A stretch of DNA of 64,000 nt from CAYJPA01 sp964371945 (GTDB lineage Bacteria > Chloroflexota > Chloroflexia > Thermomicrobiales > UBA6265): positions 1-64,000 of the forward strand of contig CAYJPA010000009.1 of the NCBI GenBank assembly GCA_964371945.1, written 5' to 3'. Under the pieces are notes generated by a model. The model was not told the DNA's origin, ran no database searches, and worked only from the letters and a program-made list of their open reading frames with translations. Both the position numbers and the translations under genes were made by a program. This document shows positions 1 through 8,435 of the stretch, piece by piece (within the stretch, counting starts at the first letter, position 1; each line of letters begins with the position of its first letter).

Positions 1-56
1 TCCGGGAAGGCGGCCGGACGGTCGGCGCCGGGGTCGTGACGTCGATCGACGAGTAG
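1..56 (+). CDS. tuf: Elongation factor Tu, 3' end only (partial)
   Basis: Reading from base 3 the sequence gives REGGRTVGAGVVTSIDE and a TAG stop at 54-56. This is the conserved last beta-strand of EF-Tu domain 3. EF-Tu is the GTPase that brings aminoacyl-tRNA to the ribosome. The rest of the gene lies outside the window. Its position directly before rpsJ matches the common str-S10 arrangement, in which tuf is followed by the S10 operon. Confidence 0.9.
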   Translation, partial: REGGRTVGAGVVTSIDE

Positions 57-94
57 GAATGCTCCGCGCCGCGGCGCGAGGTGAGGAGTAAGCA

Positions 95-415
95 ATGGTC
101 GCGCGAAAGCAAAATCAGAAGATTCGAATACGACTCAAGGCCTACGATCACCGGATTCTGGATCAATCCGCCGGCAAGATCGTGGAGACCGCCGAGTCAA
201 CTGGAGCGAAGGTCGCCGGCCCGGTGCCGTTGCCGACCCGAATCGAGAAGTTCTGCGTGATCCGGTCGCCATTCATCGACAAGAACTCGCAGGAACAGTT
301 CGAGATTCGAACACACAAGCGGTTGATCGATGTTCTCGAGCCGAGCGGCAACACGATTCGCGCGTTGATGCGCCTGAATCTGCCGGCCGGTGTGGATATC
401 GAAATCAAGTTGTAG
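95..415 (+). CDS. rpsJ: 30S ribosomal protein S10 (uS10)
   Basis: The product is 106 residues, the normal size for uS10, which sits in the 30S head and is also the NusE antitermination factor. The family core is visible: IRIRLKAYDHRILD near the start, then GPVPLPTRIEKFCVIRSPF, and a C-terminal LPAGVDIEIKL. The ATG at 95 is preceded by AGGAG (82-86) at good spacing. It follows tuf by 38 bases and opens the S10 cluster. A long 142-base spacer separates it from rplC. Confidence 0.97.
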   Translation: MVARKQNQKIRIRLKAYDHRILDQSAGKIVETAESTGAKVAGPVPLPTRIEKFCVIRSPFIDKNSQEQFEIRTHKRLIDVLEPSGNTIRALMRLNLPAGVDIEIKL

Positions 416-557
416 TAGGAGCGAAGAGCTTCTCGGTGGGTGAGGCCGACCGCGGGCGGATCTCAGCGAGAATCTTGGAGCAGATGAGCATCAAGCTCTG
501 AAGGCGAATGCGGCCAGTGTGGCTGACATCGCGTCCTGATAAGACAGGGGAGAGCCA

Positions 558-1190
558 ATGATCCAGGGAATGGTCGGACGCAAACTGGGGATGACCCAGA
601 TCTTTGACGAGTCGGGTGTTGTTCACCCGGTCACCGTCATCGAATGCGGGCCGAACGTAGTCACTCAAGTCCGGACGAAAGAGAAGGATGGCTACGAAGC
701 GGTTCAAGTTGGTTTTGGCATCGATAAGCGATTGAACAAACCCGAGCAGGGACATCGCAAAGCGAGTGGATTCATGTCCGACACGCTGCGCGAAGTGCGT
801 GCCGATGATGTGTCGGAATTCGAGGTCGGTCAGCAAATCAAGGTTGACGCCTTTGCGGAAGGCGAATTGATCGATGTGACCGGCACCACCAAGGGCCGCG
901 GCTTCCAGGGCGGCGTCAAGCGCCACGGATTCGCGGGGGGGCCGAAGACGCACGGTCAGTCCGACCGGCTGCGCGCGCCGGGTTCTATTGGAGCAAGCGC
1001 TACGCCTGGGCGAGTGCTCAAGGGCATGAAGATGGCCGGGCATATGGGTCACGTGCGTGTGACGATCGAGAATTTGACCGTTCTCCGGGTGGATACAGAG
1101 CGCAACCTGCTTCTCGTTCAGGGATCGGTTCCCGGACCGAACAAGGGCATTGTCATTGTCCGCCGCGCGATGAAGAGCAAGGCGAAGTAG
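558..1190 (+). CDS. rplC: 50S ribosomal protein L3 (uL3)
   Basis: The product is 210 residues, the bacterial uL3 length. L3 binds 23S rRNA early in 50S assembly and reaches toward the peptidyl transferase centre. The N-terminal GMVGRKLGMTQIFDE and the central GTTKGRGFQGGVKRHGF loop are family signatures. The ATG at 558 follows a purine-rich AGGGGAGAG stretch (546-554). A methionine four codons downstream could also serve as start. Confidence 0.97.
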   Translation: MIQGMVGRKLGMTQIFDESGVVHPVTVIECGPNVVTQVRTKEKDGYEAVQVGFGIDKRLNKPEQGHRKASGFMSDTLREVRADDVSEFEVGQQIKVDAFAEGELIDVTGTTKGRGFQGGVKRHGFAGGPKTHGQSDRLRAPGSIGASATPGRVLKGMKMAGHMGHVRVTIENLTVLRVDTERNLLLVQGSVPGPNKGIVIVRRAMKSKAK

Positions 1191-1272
1191 CAGCGGCCGG
1201 ACGGGCATGAACGGAGTCGTTATCGAGTCGCGGATCGAATCCGGACTCGCCTGATAGAGGAGCAGCGCAACG

Positions 1273-1971
1273 ATGCAGATCGATGTGCATAACACAGCCG
1301 GAGAAGTCGTCGGGCAAACGGAGCTCGACGAAACGGTGTGGAACATTGAACCGAATATCGCGGTCATGCATCAGGCGTTGCTGATGCAGCAGGCAAATCA
1401 GCGCCAGGGAACGCATGACACCAAGACCCGAGGCGAGGTTCGCGGCGGCGGCCGCAAACCGTGGCGCCAAAAGGGAACAGGCCGCGCCCGGCAGGGTTCG
1501 ACCCGATCGCCGCAGTGGATCGGCGGCGGCGTGGTCTGGGGTCCGCATCCGCGGAAGTACACCCAGCGCATGCCGCTGAAGATGCGACGGCTGGCCATCC
1601 GATCAGCGCTCTCGGCGAAGGTCCGCGACGAGCGGCTGACCGTGATCGCCGGCTTGAGCGAGATCGAGGCCAAGACCAAGGTAATGAAAGGCATTATCGA
1701 GAAGCTTCCCGCTTCCCGGTCGGTGCTGATCGTGACGCCGGGTAAAGACGAGGTGGTCGCACGCGCGGCGGGCAACCTCGAGAACGTGCGGACGATTCTG
1801 GCGTCCTACCTCAATGTTCGCGACGTGCTCAAGTACGATCGCCTTTTGATCAGCCAGGAGGCGCTGAGCGTGATCGAGGGATTGTGGGCGCTTCCAGAGG
1901 ACCGGCGAACGCCGAGTAGCTGGAAGTTGGCCCGGTTGGCCGCTCGGGCCGAAGCGGAAGAGGGAGCCTAA
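1273..1971 (+). CDS. rplD: 50S ribosomal protein L4 (uL4)
   Basis: The product is 232 residues, slightly longer than the usual 205-210. L4 lines the peptide exit tunnel and in some bacteria represses its own operon. The tunnel-loop signature is clear: TRGEVRGGGRKPWRQKGTG followed by GGGVVWGPHPRKY. A GAGGAGCAG stretch lies just upstream of the ATG. It ends one base before the rplW start, indicating tight coupling. Confidence 0.97.
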   Translation: MQIDVHNTAGEVVGQTELDETVWNIEPNIAVMHQALLMQQANQRQGTHDTKTRGEVRGGGRKPWRQKGTGRARQGSTRSPQWIGGGVVWGPHPRKYTQRMPLKMRRLAIRSALSAKVRDERLTVIAGLSEIEAKTKVMKGIIEKLPASRSVLIVTPGKDEVVARAAGNLENVRTILASYLNVRDVLKYDRLLISQEALSVIEGLWALPEDRRTPSSWKLARLAARAEAEEGA

Positions 1972-1972
1972 G

Positions 1973-2284
1973 ATGGCGGAGCTTCGACTCGAGGACGTCA
2001 TCCGGCGTCCGCTGATTACTGAAAAGAATACGATGTTGATGGAAATTGGCCAGTATTCGTTCGAAGTTGCGATCGAGGCCAACAAGATCCAGATCAAGGA
2101 CGCCGTAGAGTCGACGTTCGATGTGAAGGTGAAGGCCGTCAACACGTTGATCGTGAAACGCAAGCAGCGCTCGCGCGTGGCAAGTCGCCGTGGCGGCCGG
2201 ATCACCGGTTACGAACCGGCCTGGAAGAAGGCGATCGTGACGTTGAGCCCGGGCGAACGGATCGACCTCTTCGAGCAGGTCTAA
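1973..2284 (+). CDS. rplW: 50S ribosomal protein L23 (uL23)
   Basis: The product is 103 residues, typical for uL23, which sits at the tunnel exit and docks trigger factor and SRP. Signatures are IRRPLITEKNT at the N-terminus, FEVAIEANKIQIKDAVE in the middle and a basic KRKQRSR loop. The start lies one base after the rplD stop, and the ribosome-binding site lies inside the end of rplD (GGAAGAGGGAG). Confidence 0.96.
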   Translation: MAELRLEDVIRRPLITEKNTMLMEIGQYSFEVAIEANKIQIKDAVESTFDVKVKAVNTLIVKRKQRSRVASRRGGRITGYEPAWKKAIVTLSPGERIDLFEQV

Positions 2285-2313
2285 GCAAGGAAAGCGAGCA
2301 GGAGAACTGAACC

Positions 2314-3153
2314 ATGCCTATTCGTAAGTACAAGCCGACCTCGCCGGGACGTCGCGCGATGAGCGTGAGCACGTTCGAGGAGATCACGAAGAAGGAGCCC
2401 GAGAAGAATCTGATCGAGCCCCTGAAGCGGAAAGCCGGCCGGAATAACATCGGGCGCATCACCACCCGTCATCAAGGCGGTGGGGCGAAGCGCTTCTATC
2501 GGATCATCGATTTCAAGCGGAACAAGATAGGGATTCCGGCGCGGATTGCCGCGATCGAGTACGACCCAAATCGTTCCGCCCGGATCGCGCTGCTCTTTTA
2601 CGTCGATGGCGAGAAGCGGTACATGCTGGCGCCGTTGGGACTGAAGGTCGGCGACACCGTTGTGTCCGGGCCAGATGCACCGATTCGCGTCGGCAATGCG
2701 CTTCCGTTGCGGAATATCCCGACCGGTACGCAGATTCACAACATCGAAATCCGCCGGAACAAGGGCGGGCAGCTCGTTCGCTCGGCAGGCACCGCGGCGC
2801 AGTTGATGGCGAAGGCCGAGGACTACGCGCAGGTCCGCATGCCGTCTGGCGAAGTTCGCCGCGTCCATCTGGACTGCATGGCGACGCTCGGCCAGGTCGG
2901 CAACGTCGATCACGAGAATATCCAGATCGGCAAGGCCGGACGCAGCCGCCATATGGGCAAGCGGCCGACCGTTCGTGGATCGGTGATGAACCCGCGAGAC
3001 CATCCGCATGGCGGTGGTGAGGGCAAGGCGCCGATCGGTGGCCAGCCCAAAACCAAGTGGGGCAAACCCGCGTTCATGCGAACGCGGAAGAACAAGCGTA
3101 CCGACTCGATGATCGTCCGGCGTCGTCCGGCGAATCGTGGCCGCGGCAAGTAA
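2314..3153 (+). CDS. rplB: 50S ribosomal protein L2 (uL2)
   Basis: The product is 279 residues, the standard uL2 length. L2 is needed for subunit joining and peptidyl transfer. It starts MPIRKYKPTSPGRRAMSV as in other bacteria, carries GRITTRHQGGGAKR, and near the C-terminus has MNPRDHPHGGGEGKAPIG, which contains the conserved functional histidine. AGGAG stands 14 bases before the ATG. A 29-base gap separates it from rplW. Confidence 0.98.
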   Translation: MPIRKYKPTSPGRRAMSVSTFEEITKKEPEKNLIEPLKRKAGRNNIGRITTRHQGGGAKRFYRIIDFKRNKIGIPARIAAIEYDPNRSARIALLFYVDGEKRYMLAPLGLKVGDTVVSGPDAPIRVGNALPLRNIPTGTQIHNIEIRRNKGGQLVRSAGTAAQLMAKAEDYAQVRMPSGEVRRVHLDCMATLGQVGNVDHENIQIGKAGRSRHMGKRPTVRGSVMNPRDHPHGGGEGKAPIGGQPKTKWGKPAFMRTRKNKRTDSMIVRRRPANRGRGK

Positions 3154-3242
3154 GCGAGCAGTCAGCTATCAGCCGTCATGGCATGGCTACGCAATAAGCT
3201 GGTAGTTGAACGTGGAAGTTGAAGGCTTCGCAGGAGGACACA

Positions 3243-3524
3243 GTGGGGAGATCATCAAAAAAGGGACCCTATGTCGATGTCAAGCTTCGAAAGAAGATTG
3301 ACGTTATGAATCGCGGCAACGAGCGCCGCGTCGTGCGGACATGGGCACGGGCATGCACCATTTTCCCGGAGATGGTCGGCCACACGGTGGCGATTCACAA
3401 CGGCCGCCAGCACGTGCCGATCTACGTGACCGAGAACATGGTCGGACACAAGCTTGGCGAATTCGCGCCGACCCGGACCTTCCGCGGTCATGGGAAGGAT
3501 GCCGACCGTAAGGGTCGCCGGTAA
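3243..3524 (+). CDS. rpsS: 30S ribosomal protein S19 (uS19)
   Basis: The product is 93 residues from a GTG start. The frame is open further upstream to an ATG at 3219, but the GTG at 3243 has a perfect AGGAGG (3232-3237) five bases before it and gives the family N-terminus MGRSSKKGPYVD. S19 sits in the 30S head beside S13. GHTVAIHNGRQHVPIYVTENMV-type and KLGEFAPTRTFRGH motifs are present. Confidence 0.95.
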   Translation: MGRSSKKGPYVDVKLRKKIDVMNRGNERRVVRTWARACTIFPEMVGHTVAIHNGRQHVPIYVTENMVGHKLGEFAPTRTFRGHGKDADRKGRR

Positions 3525-3564
3525 GCGGCGGCCGCCGCGGGCGGCGAAGGGAGACAGAAGCGCG

Positions 3565-3906
3565 ATGGAAGTTAAGGCGAGTCTCGGCCGGGTCCGGGTA
3601 TCCCCACGAAAGGCGCGGCTCGTGGTCGACGCGATTCGTGGCAAACGGGTGCTCGAGGCGCAGGCAATTCTGCGATTTATACCGAACAAGACCGCGGCGG
3701 AGCTCGAGGGACTGATGAAGTCCGTTGCCGCCAGCGCCGAAAATAACTATGACCTCGATCCCGAAGATCTCTGGATCAAGGAGATCTACGCGGACGCGGG
3801 ACCGACGATGCGCCGGTTCCGGGCAAAGGCTCGCGGTCGTGTTGGTCGAATCAATAAGCGGACGTGCAGCATCACGGTCATCGCTGAAGATCGGGGAGGC
3901 CTGTAG
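3565..3906 (+). CDS. rplV: 50S ribosomal protein L22 (uL22)
   Basis: The product is 113 residues from the ATG at 3565. The frame runs open upstream into rpsS (to 3454), but only this start gives the family N-terminus MEVKASLGRVRVSPRKARL, and GGGAGACAG lies just before it. L22 lines the exit tunnel with its long hairpin. The C-terminal hairpin region RFRAKARGRVGRINKRT and SITV ending are typical. The stop abuts the rpsC start directly. Confidence 0.95.
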   Translation: MEVKASLGRVRVSPRKARLVVDAIRGKRVLEAQAILRFIPNKTAAELEGLMKSVAASAENNYDLDPEDLWIKEIYADAGPTMRRFRAKARGRVGRINKRTCSITVIAEDRGGL

Positions 3907-4590
3907 ATGGGTCGTAAAGTCAATCCAGTCGGTTTCCGATTGGGCATCGTCAGCGAATGGGAGTCCAAGTGGTATGCGGAGCGGAACTATACCGATCAGC
4001 TGCACGAGGACATCAAGATTCGCCGGCTTGTGATGAAGGAGCTAACACGCGCCGGGATCGCCAAGATCGAGCTCGAGCGATCGGCGAACAAGGTCGACGT
4101 CACGCTGCACACGTCGAAGCCCGGCATCGTGATCGGCAAGCAAGGCGCAAACGTCGAGCGAATCCGGACGATGCTTGAAAAGGGGATCGGCAAGAAGGTT
4201 CACCTGAAGATCGAGGAGATCAAGGTGCCCGAGATCGATGCCCGCCTGATCGCGGAGAGCATCGCGGAGCAGATCGCCCGTCGCGTCGCATACCGGCGCG
4301 CGATGAAACATGCGGTTCAACAGGCGATGCGGCGCGGCGCTAAGGGTGTCAAGATTCGCCTCTCCGGCCGTTTGGGCGGCGCTGAGATGAGCCGAACGGT
4401 GGTCGAGATGGATGGTCGGGTGCCGCTGCACACGATTCGGGCCGATATCGATTACAGCGTCGTGCACGCCCATACCACGTATGGGAGGATCGGCGTCAAG
4501 GTTTGGGTGTACAGCGGAGACGTCATTCCGGAGCGCGGCCCCGTGACGGAAGCAACGCTCACGGCGGATCTCGCCGCAGCGGCGGACTAA
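3907..4590 (+). CDS. rpsC: 30S ribosomal protein S3 (uS3)
   Basis: The product is 227 residues, normal for uS3, which lines the mRNA entry channel and contributes ribosomal helicase activity. It starts MGRKVNPVGFRLGI. The KH domain appears as KPGIVIGKQGANVERI, and the C-terminal domain has RGAKGVKIRLSGRLGGAEM and GRVPLHTIRADIDY. The ATG follows the rplV TAG without a gap, so the two are probably coupled. Confidence 0.98.
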   Translation: MGRKVNPVGFRLGIVSEWESKWYAERNYTDQLHEDIKIRRLVMKELTRAGIAKIELERSANKVDVTLHTSKPGIVIGKQGANVERIRTMLEKGIGKKVHLKIEEIKVPEIDARLIAESIAEQIARRVAYRRAMKHAVQQAMRRGAKGVKIRLSGRLGGAEMSRTVVEMDGRVPLHTIRADIDYSVVHAHTTYGRIGVKVWVYSGDVIPERGPVTEATLTADLAAAAD

Positions 4591-4636
4591 CCGTTCGCAG
4601 CAGCGATTTGAATCGACGCGACAGGAGATCGTTCAG

Positions 4637-5101
4637 ATGTTGATGCCGAAGCGGACGAAGTACCGCAAGATGATGAAGGGCCGAATGGGCGGTAAAGCCT
4701 ATCGCGGTTCCACCATCGCATTCGGTGATTATGGCCTGCAGGCGGTCGAACCGGCGTGGATCTCCAGCCGCCAGATCGAAGCCGCCCGCCGATCGATCAC
4801 CAACTATCTCAAGCGTGGCGGTAAGGTCTGGATTCGGATCTTCCCGGACAAACCGGTTACGCAGAAGCCGGCCGAAACGCGGATGGGCTCCGGCAAAGGC
4901 AACCCGGAGTACTGGGTCGCGGTCGTGAAGCCGGGCCGGATCATGTTCGAAATCGCGGGGGTGTCGCGTGATCAAGCCGAAGAGGCTCTCAAGCGTGCCG
5001 CGATGAAGATGCCGATGGACTGCAAATTCGTCGTGAAACCGATCATCGGTACGGCAGTCGATACCGAGGATCATGATGATCATGAGGAGGATGCGGCGTG
5101 A
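4637..5101 (+). CDS. rplP: 50S ribosomal protein L16 (uL16)
   Basis: The product is 154 residues, about 15 longer than many L16 proteins because of an acidic C-terminal tail (DTEDHDDHEEDAA). L16 organises the tRNA elbow contact of the 50S. MLMPKRTKYRK, the FGDYGLQA segment and the conserved RMGSGKGNPEYWVAVVKPG motif are clear. GGAG stands upstream of the ATG. It overlaps the rpmC start by four bases (GTGA). Confidence 0.97.
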   Translation: MLMPKRTKYRKMMKGRMGGKAYRGSTIAFGDYGLQAVEPAWISSRQIEAARRSITNYLKRGGKVWIRIFPDKPVTQKPAETRMGSGKGNPEYWVAVVKPGRIMFEIAGVSRDQAEEALKRAAMKMPMDCKFVVKPIIGTAVDTEDHDDHEEDAA

Positions 5102-5331
5102 AAGCAGTAGAGCTTCGCGCGTTCAACGAGACGCAGCTTCAGGAACAACTTACTGAGCTGCATACCGAGTGGCGCAATCTCCGCTTCCAAGAGGCAATCG
5201 GCAAACTGACGGCGACCGCGCGCATCAGTCAAATCCGCAAGGATATCGCTCGGATTCACACGATTCGGACCGAGCGCGAGATCGATGCGGCGCTGCGGGC
5301 GACCTTGTCGGCAAGTCGCTCGGCTAGCTAG
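5098..5331 (+). CDS. rpmC: 50S ribosomal protein L29 (uL29)
   Basis: The product is 77 residues from a GTG start that overlaps the rplP stop (GTGA). L29 sits next to L23 at the tunnel exit. The two-helix signature ELRAFNETQLQEQLTELHTEW and LRFQEAIGKL...RISQIRKDIARI is present. AGGAGG lies within the end of rplP (5084-5089). The last ten residues form a low-complexity extension. Confidence 0.94.
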   Translation: MKAVELRAFNETQLQEQLTELHTEWRNLRFQEAIGKLTATARISQIRKDIARIHTIRTEREIDAALRATLSASRSAS

Positions 5332-5351
5332 GCAAGCGAGGAAGACCAGGA

Positions 5352-5663
5352 ATGGCAGAAGTAAACGCAACCGCGGCAAGCGGTGAAGAGGTCGTCAAAT
5401 TCGATGGCCAGCCGGCCCGGACGCAGAAGATCGGACGGGTCGTGAGCGACAAGATGGATAAGACCGTCGTGGTCGCGGTCGACTATGTGCGCCGGCACCG
5501 GCTGTATCACAAGCGGATCACCCGGACGAGCAAGTTTCAGGCTCACGATGAGCGGAACGAATGCAAAGCCGGTGATCTCGTGCGGATCGAAGAGACGCGG
5601 CCGATTTCGAAGAACAAGCGCTGGATTGTCCGCGAAGTTCTGGAGCGCGCGGTCCAGATATAG
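5352..5663 (+). CDS. rpsQ: 30S ribosomal protein S17 (uS17)
   Basis: The product is 103 residues. The S17 core starts near residue 23 (TQKIGRVVSDKMDKTVVVAV) and continues with HRLYHKRITRTSKFQAHDE and RIEETRPISKNKRW. The first 22 residues are an acidic, poorly conserved extension. S17 is a primary 16S rRNA binder. AGACCAGGA before the ATG gives a reasonable ribosome-binding site, and rpmC ends 20 bases upstream. Confidence 0.96.
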   Translation: MAEVNATAASGEEVVKFDGQPARTQKIGRVVSDKMDKTVVVAVDYVRRHRLYHKRITRTSKFQAHDERNECKAGDLVRIEETRPISKNKRWIVREVLERAVQI

Positions 5664-5723
5664 GAACTAGCCGGCGGACAGGCGAACGCCTGTGCTCGAC
5701 CGCCAAGCGTGAGGGAACTAGTT

Positions 5724-6092
5724 GTGATCCAGCAGGAATCGCGACTCAAGGTCGCGGACAACAGCGGCGCGCGGGAAATCCTGTGCATTCGTGTGCTCGG
5801 CGGCTCGTCGCGGAAGTATGGCGGAGTCGGCGACATCATCATCGGCGCGGTGAAGGCCGCTCAGCCGAACGCAGCGGTGAAGAAGGGCGATGTTGTCCGC
5901 GCGGTGATCGTGCGAACGGCGCAGGAGTATGGTCGACCAGACGGCAGCCACATCAAGTTCGATGACAACGCCGCCGTGCTGATCAATTTGCAAGGCAATC
6001 CGCGCGGAACGCGCATTTTTGGCCCGGTGGGCCGCGAGCTACGCGAGAAGCAGTTCATGCGCATCGTTTCGCTCGCCCCGGAAGTGCTGTAG
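5724..6092 (+). CDS. rplN: 50S ribosomal protein L14 (uL14)
   Basis: The product is 122 residues from GTG at 5724, exactly the family length, beginning MIQQESRLKVADNSGAR. A GTG five codons upstream (5709) is in frame, but GAGGG (5711-5715) fits the 5724 start and the homology begins there. L14 forms an intersubunit bridge with 16S helix 44 and binds RsfS. The IFGPVGRELREKQFMRIVSLAPEVL ending is characteristic. Confidence 0.96.
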   Translation: MIQQESRLKVADNSGAREILCIRVLGGSSRKYGGVGDIIIGAVKAAQPNAAVKKGDVVRAVIVRTAQEYGRPDGSHIKFDDNAAVLINLQGNPRGTRIFGPVGRELREKQFMRIVSLAPEVL

Positions 6093-6134
6093 CGGCCGCC
6101 GGAGAGGCGAAGCCAGTAGGAAGGCGGAAACGCG

Positions 6135-6461
6135 ATGCGAAAAATTCGAACCGGAGATGAAGTCATCGTGATCAGTGGCCGCAACAAGGGGCAGCGTGGC
6201 AAGGTGCGGATGAATCTGATCGAAAAAGATCGTGTGGTGGTCGAGGGCGTGAATATTGTGATCAAGCACGTCAAGCGAGGGCGCGCGCGCCAGGCAGGGC
6301 GAATCGAAGTCGAGGCGCCTCTGCATATCTCGAACGTGATGCTGGTCGATCCCGTGACGAAGGAGCCGACGAGAGTTGGCGTTCGCAAAGGCGATGACGG
6401 CAAGAACGTGCGATTCAGCAAAAAGACCGGGAAGAATCTCCCGCGTCCATCGGTCGATTAG
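6135..6461 (+). CDS. rplX: 50S ribosomal protein L24 (uL24)
   Basis: The product is 108 residues, normal for uL24, one of the two assembly initiators of the 50S. The KOW motif is visible at the start: IRTGDEVIVISGRNKGQRG. It is followed by VVVEGVNIVIKHVK and an IHVSNVMLVDP-like segment. The ATG at 6135 is preceded by AGGAAGGCGG. A gap of about 100 bases follows before rplE. Confidence 0.96.
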   Translation: MRKIRTGDEVIVISGRNKGQRGKVRMNLIEKDRVVVEGVNIVIKHVKRGRARQAGRIEVEAPLHISNVMLVDPVTKEPTRVGVRKGDDGKNVRFSKKTGKNLPRPSVD

Positions 6462-6568
6462 GAATGTGCGAGCACGAGTAATAGAGGGGCGGTCTGAGTG
6501 CCGTACGAGCGGCAGACCAGGCGGGAACGCCACGAATTGTAGACAGAGACGGTTGGGAGCACTTGGCG

Positions 6569-7117
6569 ATGGCCAGACTTCATAAAAAGTACCAAGAAGA
6601 GATCGTGCCGTCGTTGATGTCAGATTTTGGTTACGACAACGTGATGCAGGCTCCGAAACTGCAGAAGATCGTGATCAATATCGGGCTTGGCGAAGCGGTG
6701 CAGAATGCGAAGGCGATCGATGCCGCCGTTGGCGACCTCACGCAAATCGCCGGTCAAAAGCCGGTGGTGACGAAGGCGAAGAAATCGATCGCGGCATTCA
6801 AGTTGCGCGAGGGCATGCCGATCGGGGCGATGGTGACCCTTCGCGGTGAGCGAATGTATGAGTTCCTGGACCGGTTGGTGGCGATCGCGCTGCCGCGGGT
6901 GCGTGACTTCCGGGGCGTTTCGCCGAATTCGTTCGACGGACGTGGCAATTACACGTTGGGGGTCCGCGAGCAGATTCTGTTCCCGGAGATCGACTACGAC
7001 AAGATCGACAAGACGCGCGGTCTCGAAATGAGTTTTGTTACGACCGCGCGGACTGATGAAGAGGGGCGGCGATTGCTGACGCTTCTCGGCATGCCCTTCG
7101 CCAAGAAGGAATCATAG
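6569..7117 (+). CDS. rplE: 50S ribosomal protein L5 (uL5)
   Basis: The product is 182 residues from ATG at 6569. A TTG two codons upstream (6563) is in frame but sits too close to the GGGAG at 6554-6558. L5 belongs to the 5S rRNA particle and contacts P-site tRNA. LQKIVINIGLGEAVQNAK, the KAKKSIAAFKLREGMPIG motif and FRGVSPNSFDGRGNYTLG with a C-terminal TTARTDEEGRRLL are all family signatures. Confidence 0.96.
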   Translation: MARLHKKYQEEIVPSLMSDFGYDNVMQAPKLQKIVINIGLGEAVQNAKAIDAAVGDLTQIAGQKPVVTKAKKSIAAFKLREGMPIGAMVTLRGERMYEFLDRLVAIALPRVRDFRGVSPNSFDGRGNYTLGVREQILFPEIDYDKIDKTRGLEMSFVTTARTDEEGRRLLTLLGMPFAKKES

Positions 7118-7129
7118 GGAGAGCCATCG

Positions 7130-7315
7130 ATGGCAAAGAAGTCGTGGATCGTCAAGGCGAATCGCCCAGCGAAGTTCGAAGTCCGGCAGGTCAATCGGTG
7201 CAAGCTGTGCGGCCGCGGCCGGGCGTATATGAGGAAGTTCGGCACGTGCCGGATCTGCTTCCGTGAATTGGCGTCGCAGGGGCAGCTGCCCGGTGTGACG
7301 AAGTCGAGCTGGTAG
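7130..7315 (+). CDS. rpsZ: 30S ribosomal protein S14, zinc type (uS14)
   Basis: The product is 61 residues, the short zinc-binding form of S14. Four cysteines are arranged CKLC and CRIC (C24, C27, C40, C43 of the protein), the C+ signature, with GRGRAYMRKFG between them. S14 sits in the 30S head and is needed late in assembly. The gene starts 12 bases after rplE with GGGAGAG ahead of it. No zinc-independent copy is seen in the window. Confidence 0.96.
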   Translation: MAKKSWIVKANRPAKFEVRQVNRCKLCGRGRAYMRKFGTCRICFRELASQGQLPGVTKSSW

Positions 7316-7361
7316 TTCTGCCGCCTAGTGACCGACACGTGGTCGGACGGAGACGTTGCGC

Positions 7362-7760
7362 ATGAGTGTTAACGACCCGATCAGCGACATGCTGACGCGG
7401 ATCAGAAACGGTGGGATGGCTCGCAAGTCGGAAGTGACGATGCCATCAACCAAGGTTCTTGTCGCGATCGCGAAGATCCTCAAGGCTGAGGGCTACATCG
7501 GCGACTTTGAAGTCATCGATAAACGGCCACAGAATGTCTTGAAGGTCTCGCTGCGATATGGCGTGGACAAGCGACACACCATTCGTGAGATTCGCCGCGT
7601 AAGCAAACCCGGTTTGCGCGTGTACGCGGGTAAGGAAGCGATTCCCCGCGTGAAGAGCGGACTGGGGATCGCGATCGTGAGCACGCCGGAAGGCGTGTTG
7701 ACGGGATATGAAGCACGTCGTCGAGGAATCGGCGGCGAGGTGCTGTGCACGGTCTTCTAG
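7362..7760 (+). CDS. rpsH: 30S ribosomal protein S8 (uS8)
   Basis: The product is 132 residues from ATG at 7362, starting MSVNDPISDMLTRIRNG. An in-frame TTG two codons upstream (7356) is less likely because GGACGGAG lies at 7346-7353. S8 binds the 16S central domain and can repress the spc operon. The C-terminal signature GLGIAIVSTPEGVLT and RRRGIGGEVLCTVF is complete. Confidence 0.96.
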   Translation: MSVNDPISDMLTRIRNGGMARKSEVTMPSTKVLVAIAKILKAEGYIGDFEVIDKRPQNVLKVSLRYGVDKRHTIREIRRVSKPGLRVYAGKEAIPRVKSGLGIAIVSTPEGVLTGYEARRRGIGGEVLCTVF

Positions 7761-7808
7761 CCGCGCGACTGCACGCCGGTGCGGCGCACGGGCGGAGGAA
7801 GGTCTGAG

Positions 7809-8354
7809 ATGTCAAGAATTGGACTTCGGCCGATCACGGTCCCCAGCGGGGTCGACATCACGATCGGCGAGAACAATGAAGTTTCGGTCAAAGGACCGAA
7901 AGGCACGCTGGAAGCGGCGTTCAGCCCGGATCTCCAGATCACGAGGGAGAACGGCACGATCACCGTGGCTCGCCCGAGCGATGCTCGCGAGCACCGGTCG
8001 TTGCACGGACTGACGCGGACACTGCTCAACAACATGGTTGTTGGCGTGACGGACGGCTTTCGCAAGAACCTGGAGATCCAGGGCGTCGGCTACCGCGCGG
8101 CGATGGACGGCCAGGTGCTCGTACTGAGCGTTGGCTATTCACATCCGGTGCGGATGGTTCCGCCGCAAGGAATCACGTTCGCGCTCGATGGGTTGACCAA
8201 AGTGGCCGTGATCGGTCACGACAAGCAGCTCGTCGGCGAGGAAGCTGCCCGGATTCACCGGGTCCGCCCGCCAGAGCCCTACAAGGGCAAGGGCATTCGA
8301 TATGAAGGCGAAGTCGTGCGGCGCAAGGCCGGCAAGACTGGCAAAGCGAAGTAA
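7809..8354 (+). CDS. rplF: 50S ribosomal protein L6 (uL6)
   Basis: The product is 181 residues from ATG at 7809, beginning MSRIGLRPITVPSGVDI. The frame extends upstream to 7779, but GGAGGAAGG at 7794-7802 points to 7809. L6 lies near the factor-binding site beside the sarcin-ricin loop. The duplicated fold and the C-terminal motif RPPEPYKGKGIRYEGEVVRR are intact. Confidence 0.96.
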   Translation: MSRIGLRPITVPSGVDITIGENNEVSVKGPKGTLEAAFSPDLQITRENGTITVARPSDAREHRSLHGLTRTLLNNMVVGVTDGFRKNLEIQGVGYRAAMDGQVLVLSVGYSHPVRMVPPQGITFALDGLTKVAVIGHDKQLVGEEAARIHRVRPPEPYKGKGIRYEGEVVRRKAGKTGKAK

Positions 8355-8435
8355 GTAGGCCGGTATGAGTCCGGCGCAAGGTGAGCGAATAATCTTCGCC
8401 ACGAGCGCGGTGCTCAAGACCGGGTGGAGAAGACG

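Noticed and set aside
405..1367. Minus-strand open frame of 320 codons opposite rplC
   Set aside because: It lies antisense to a clear ribosomal protein gene, has no ribosome-binding site and no recognisable domain; it is a product of high GC content.
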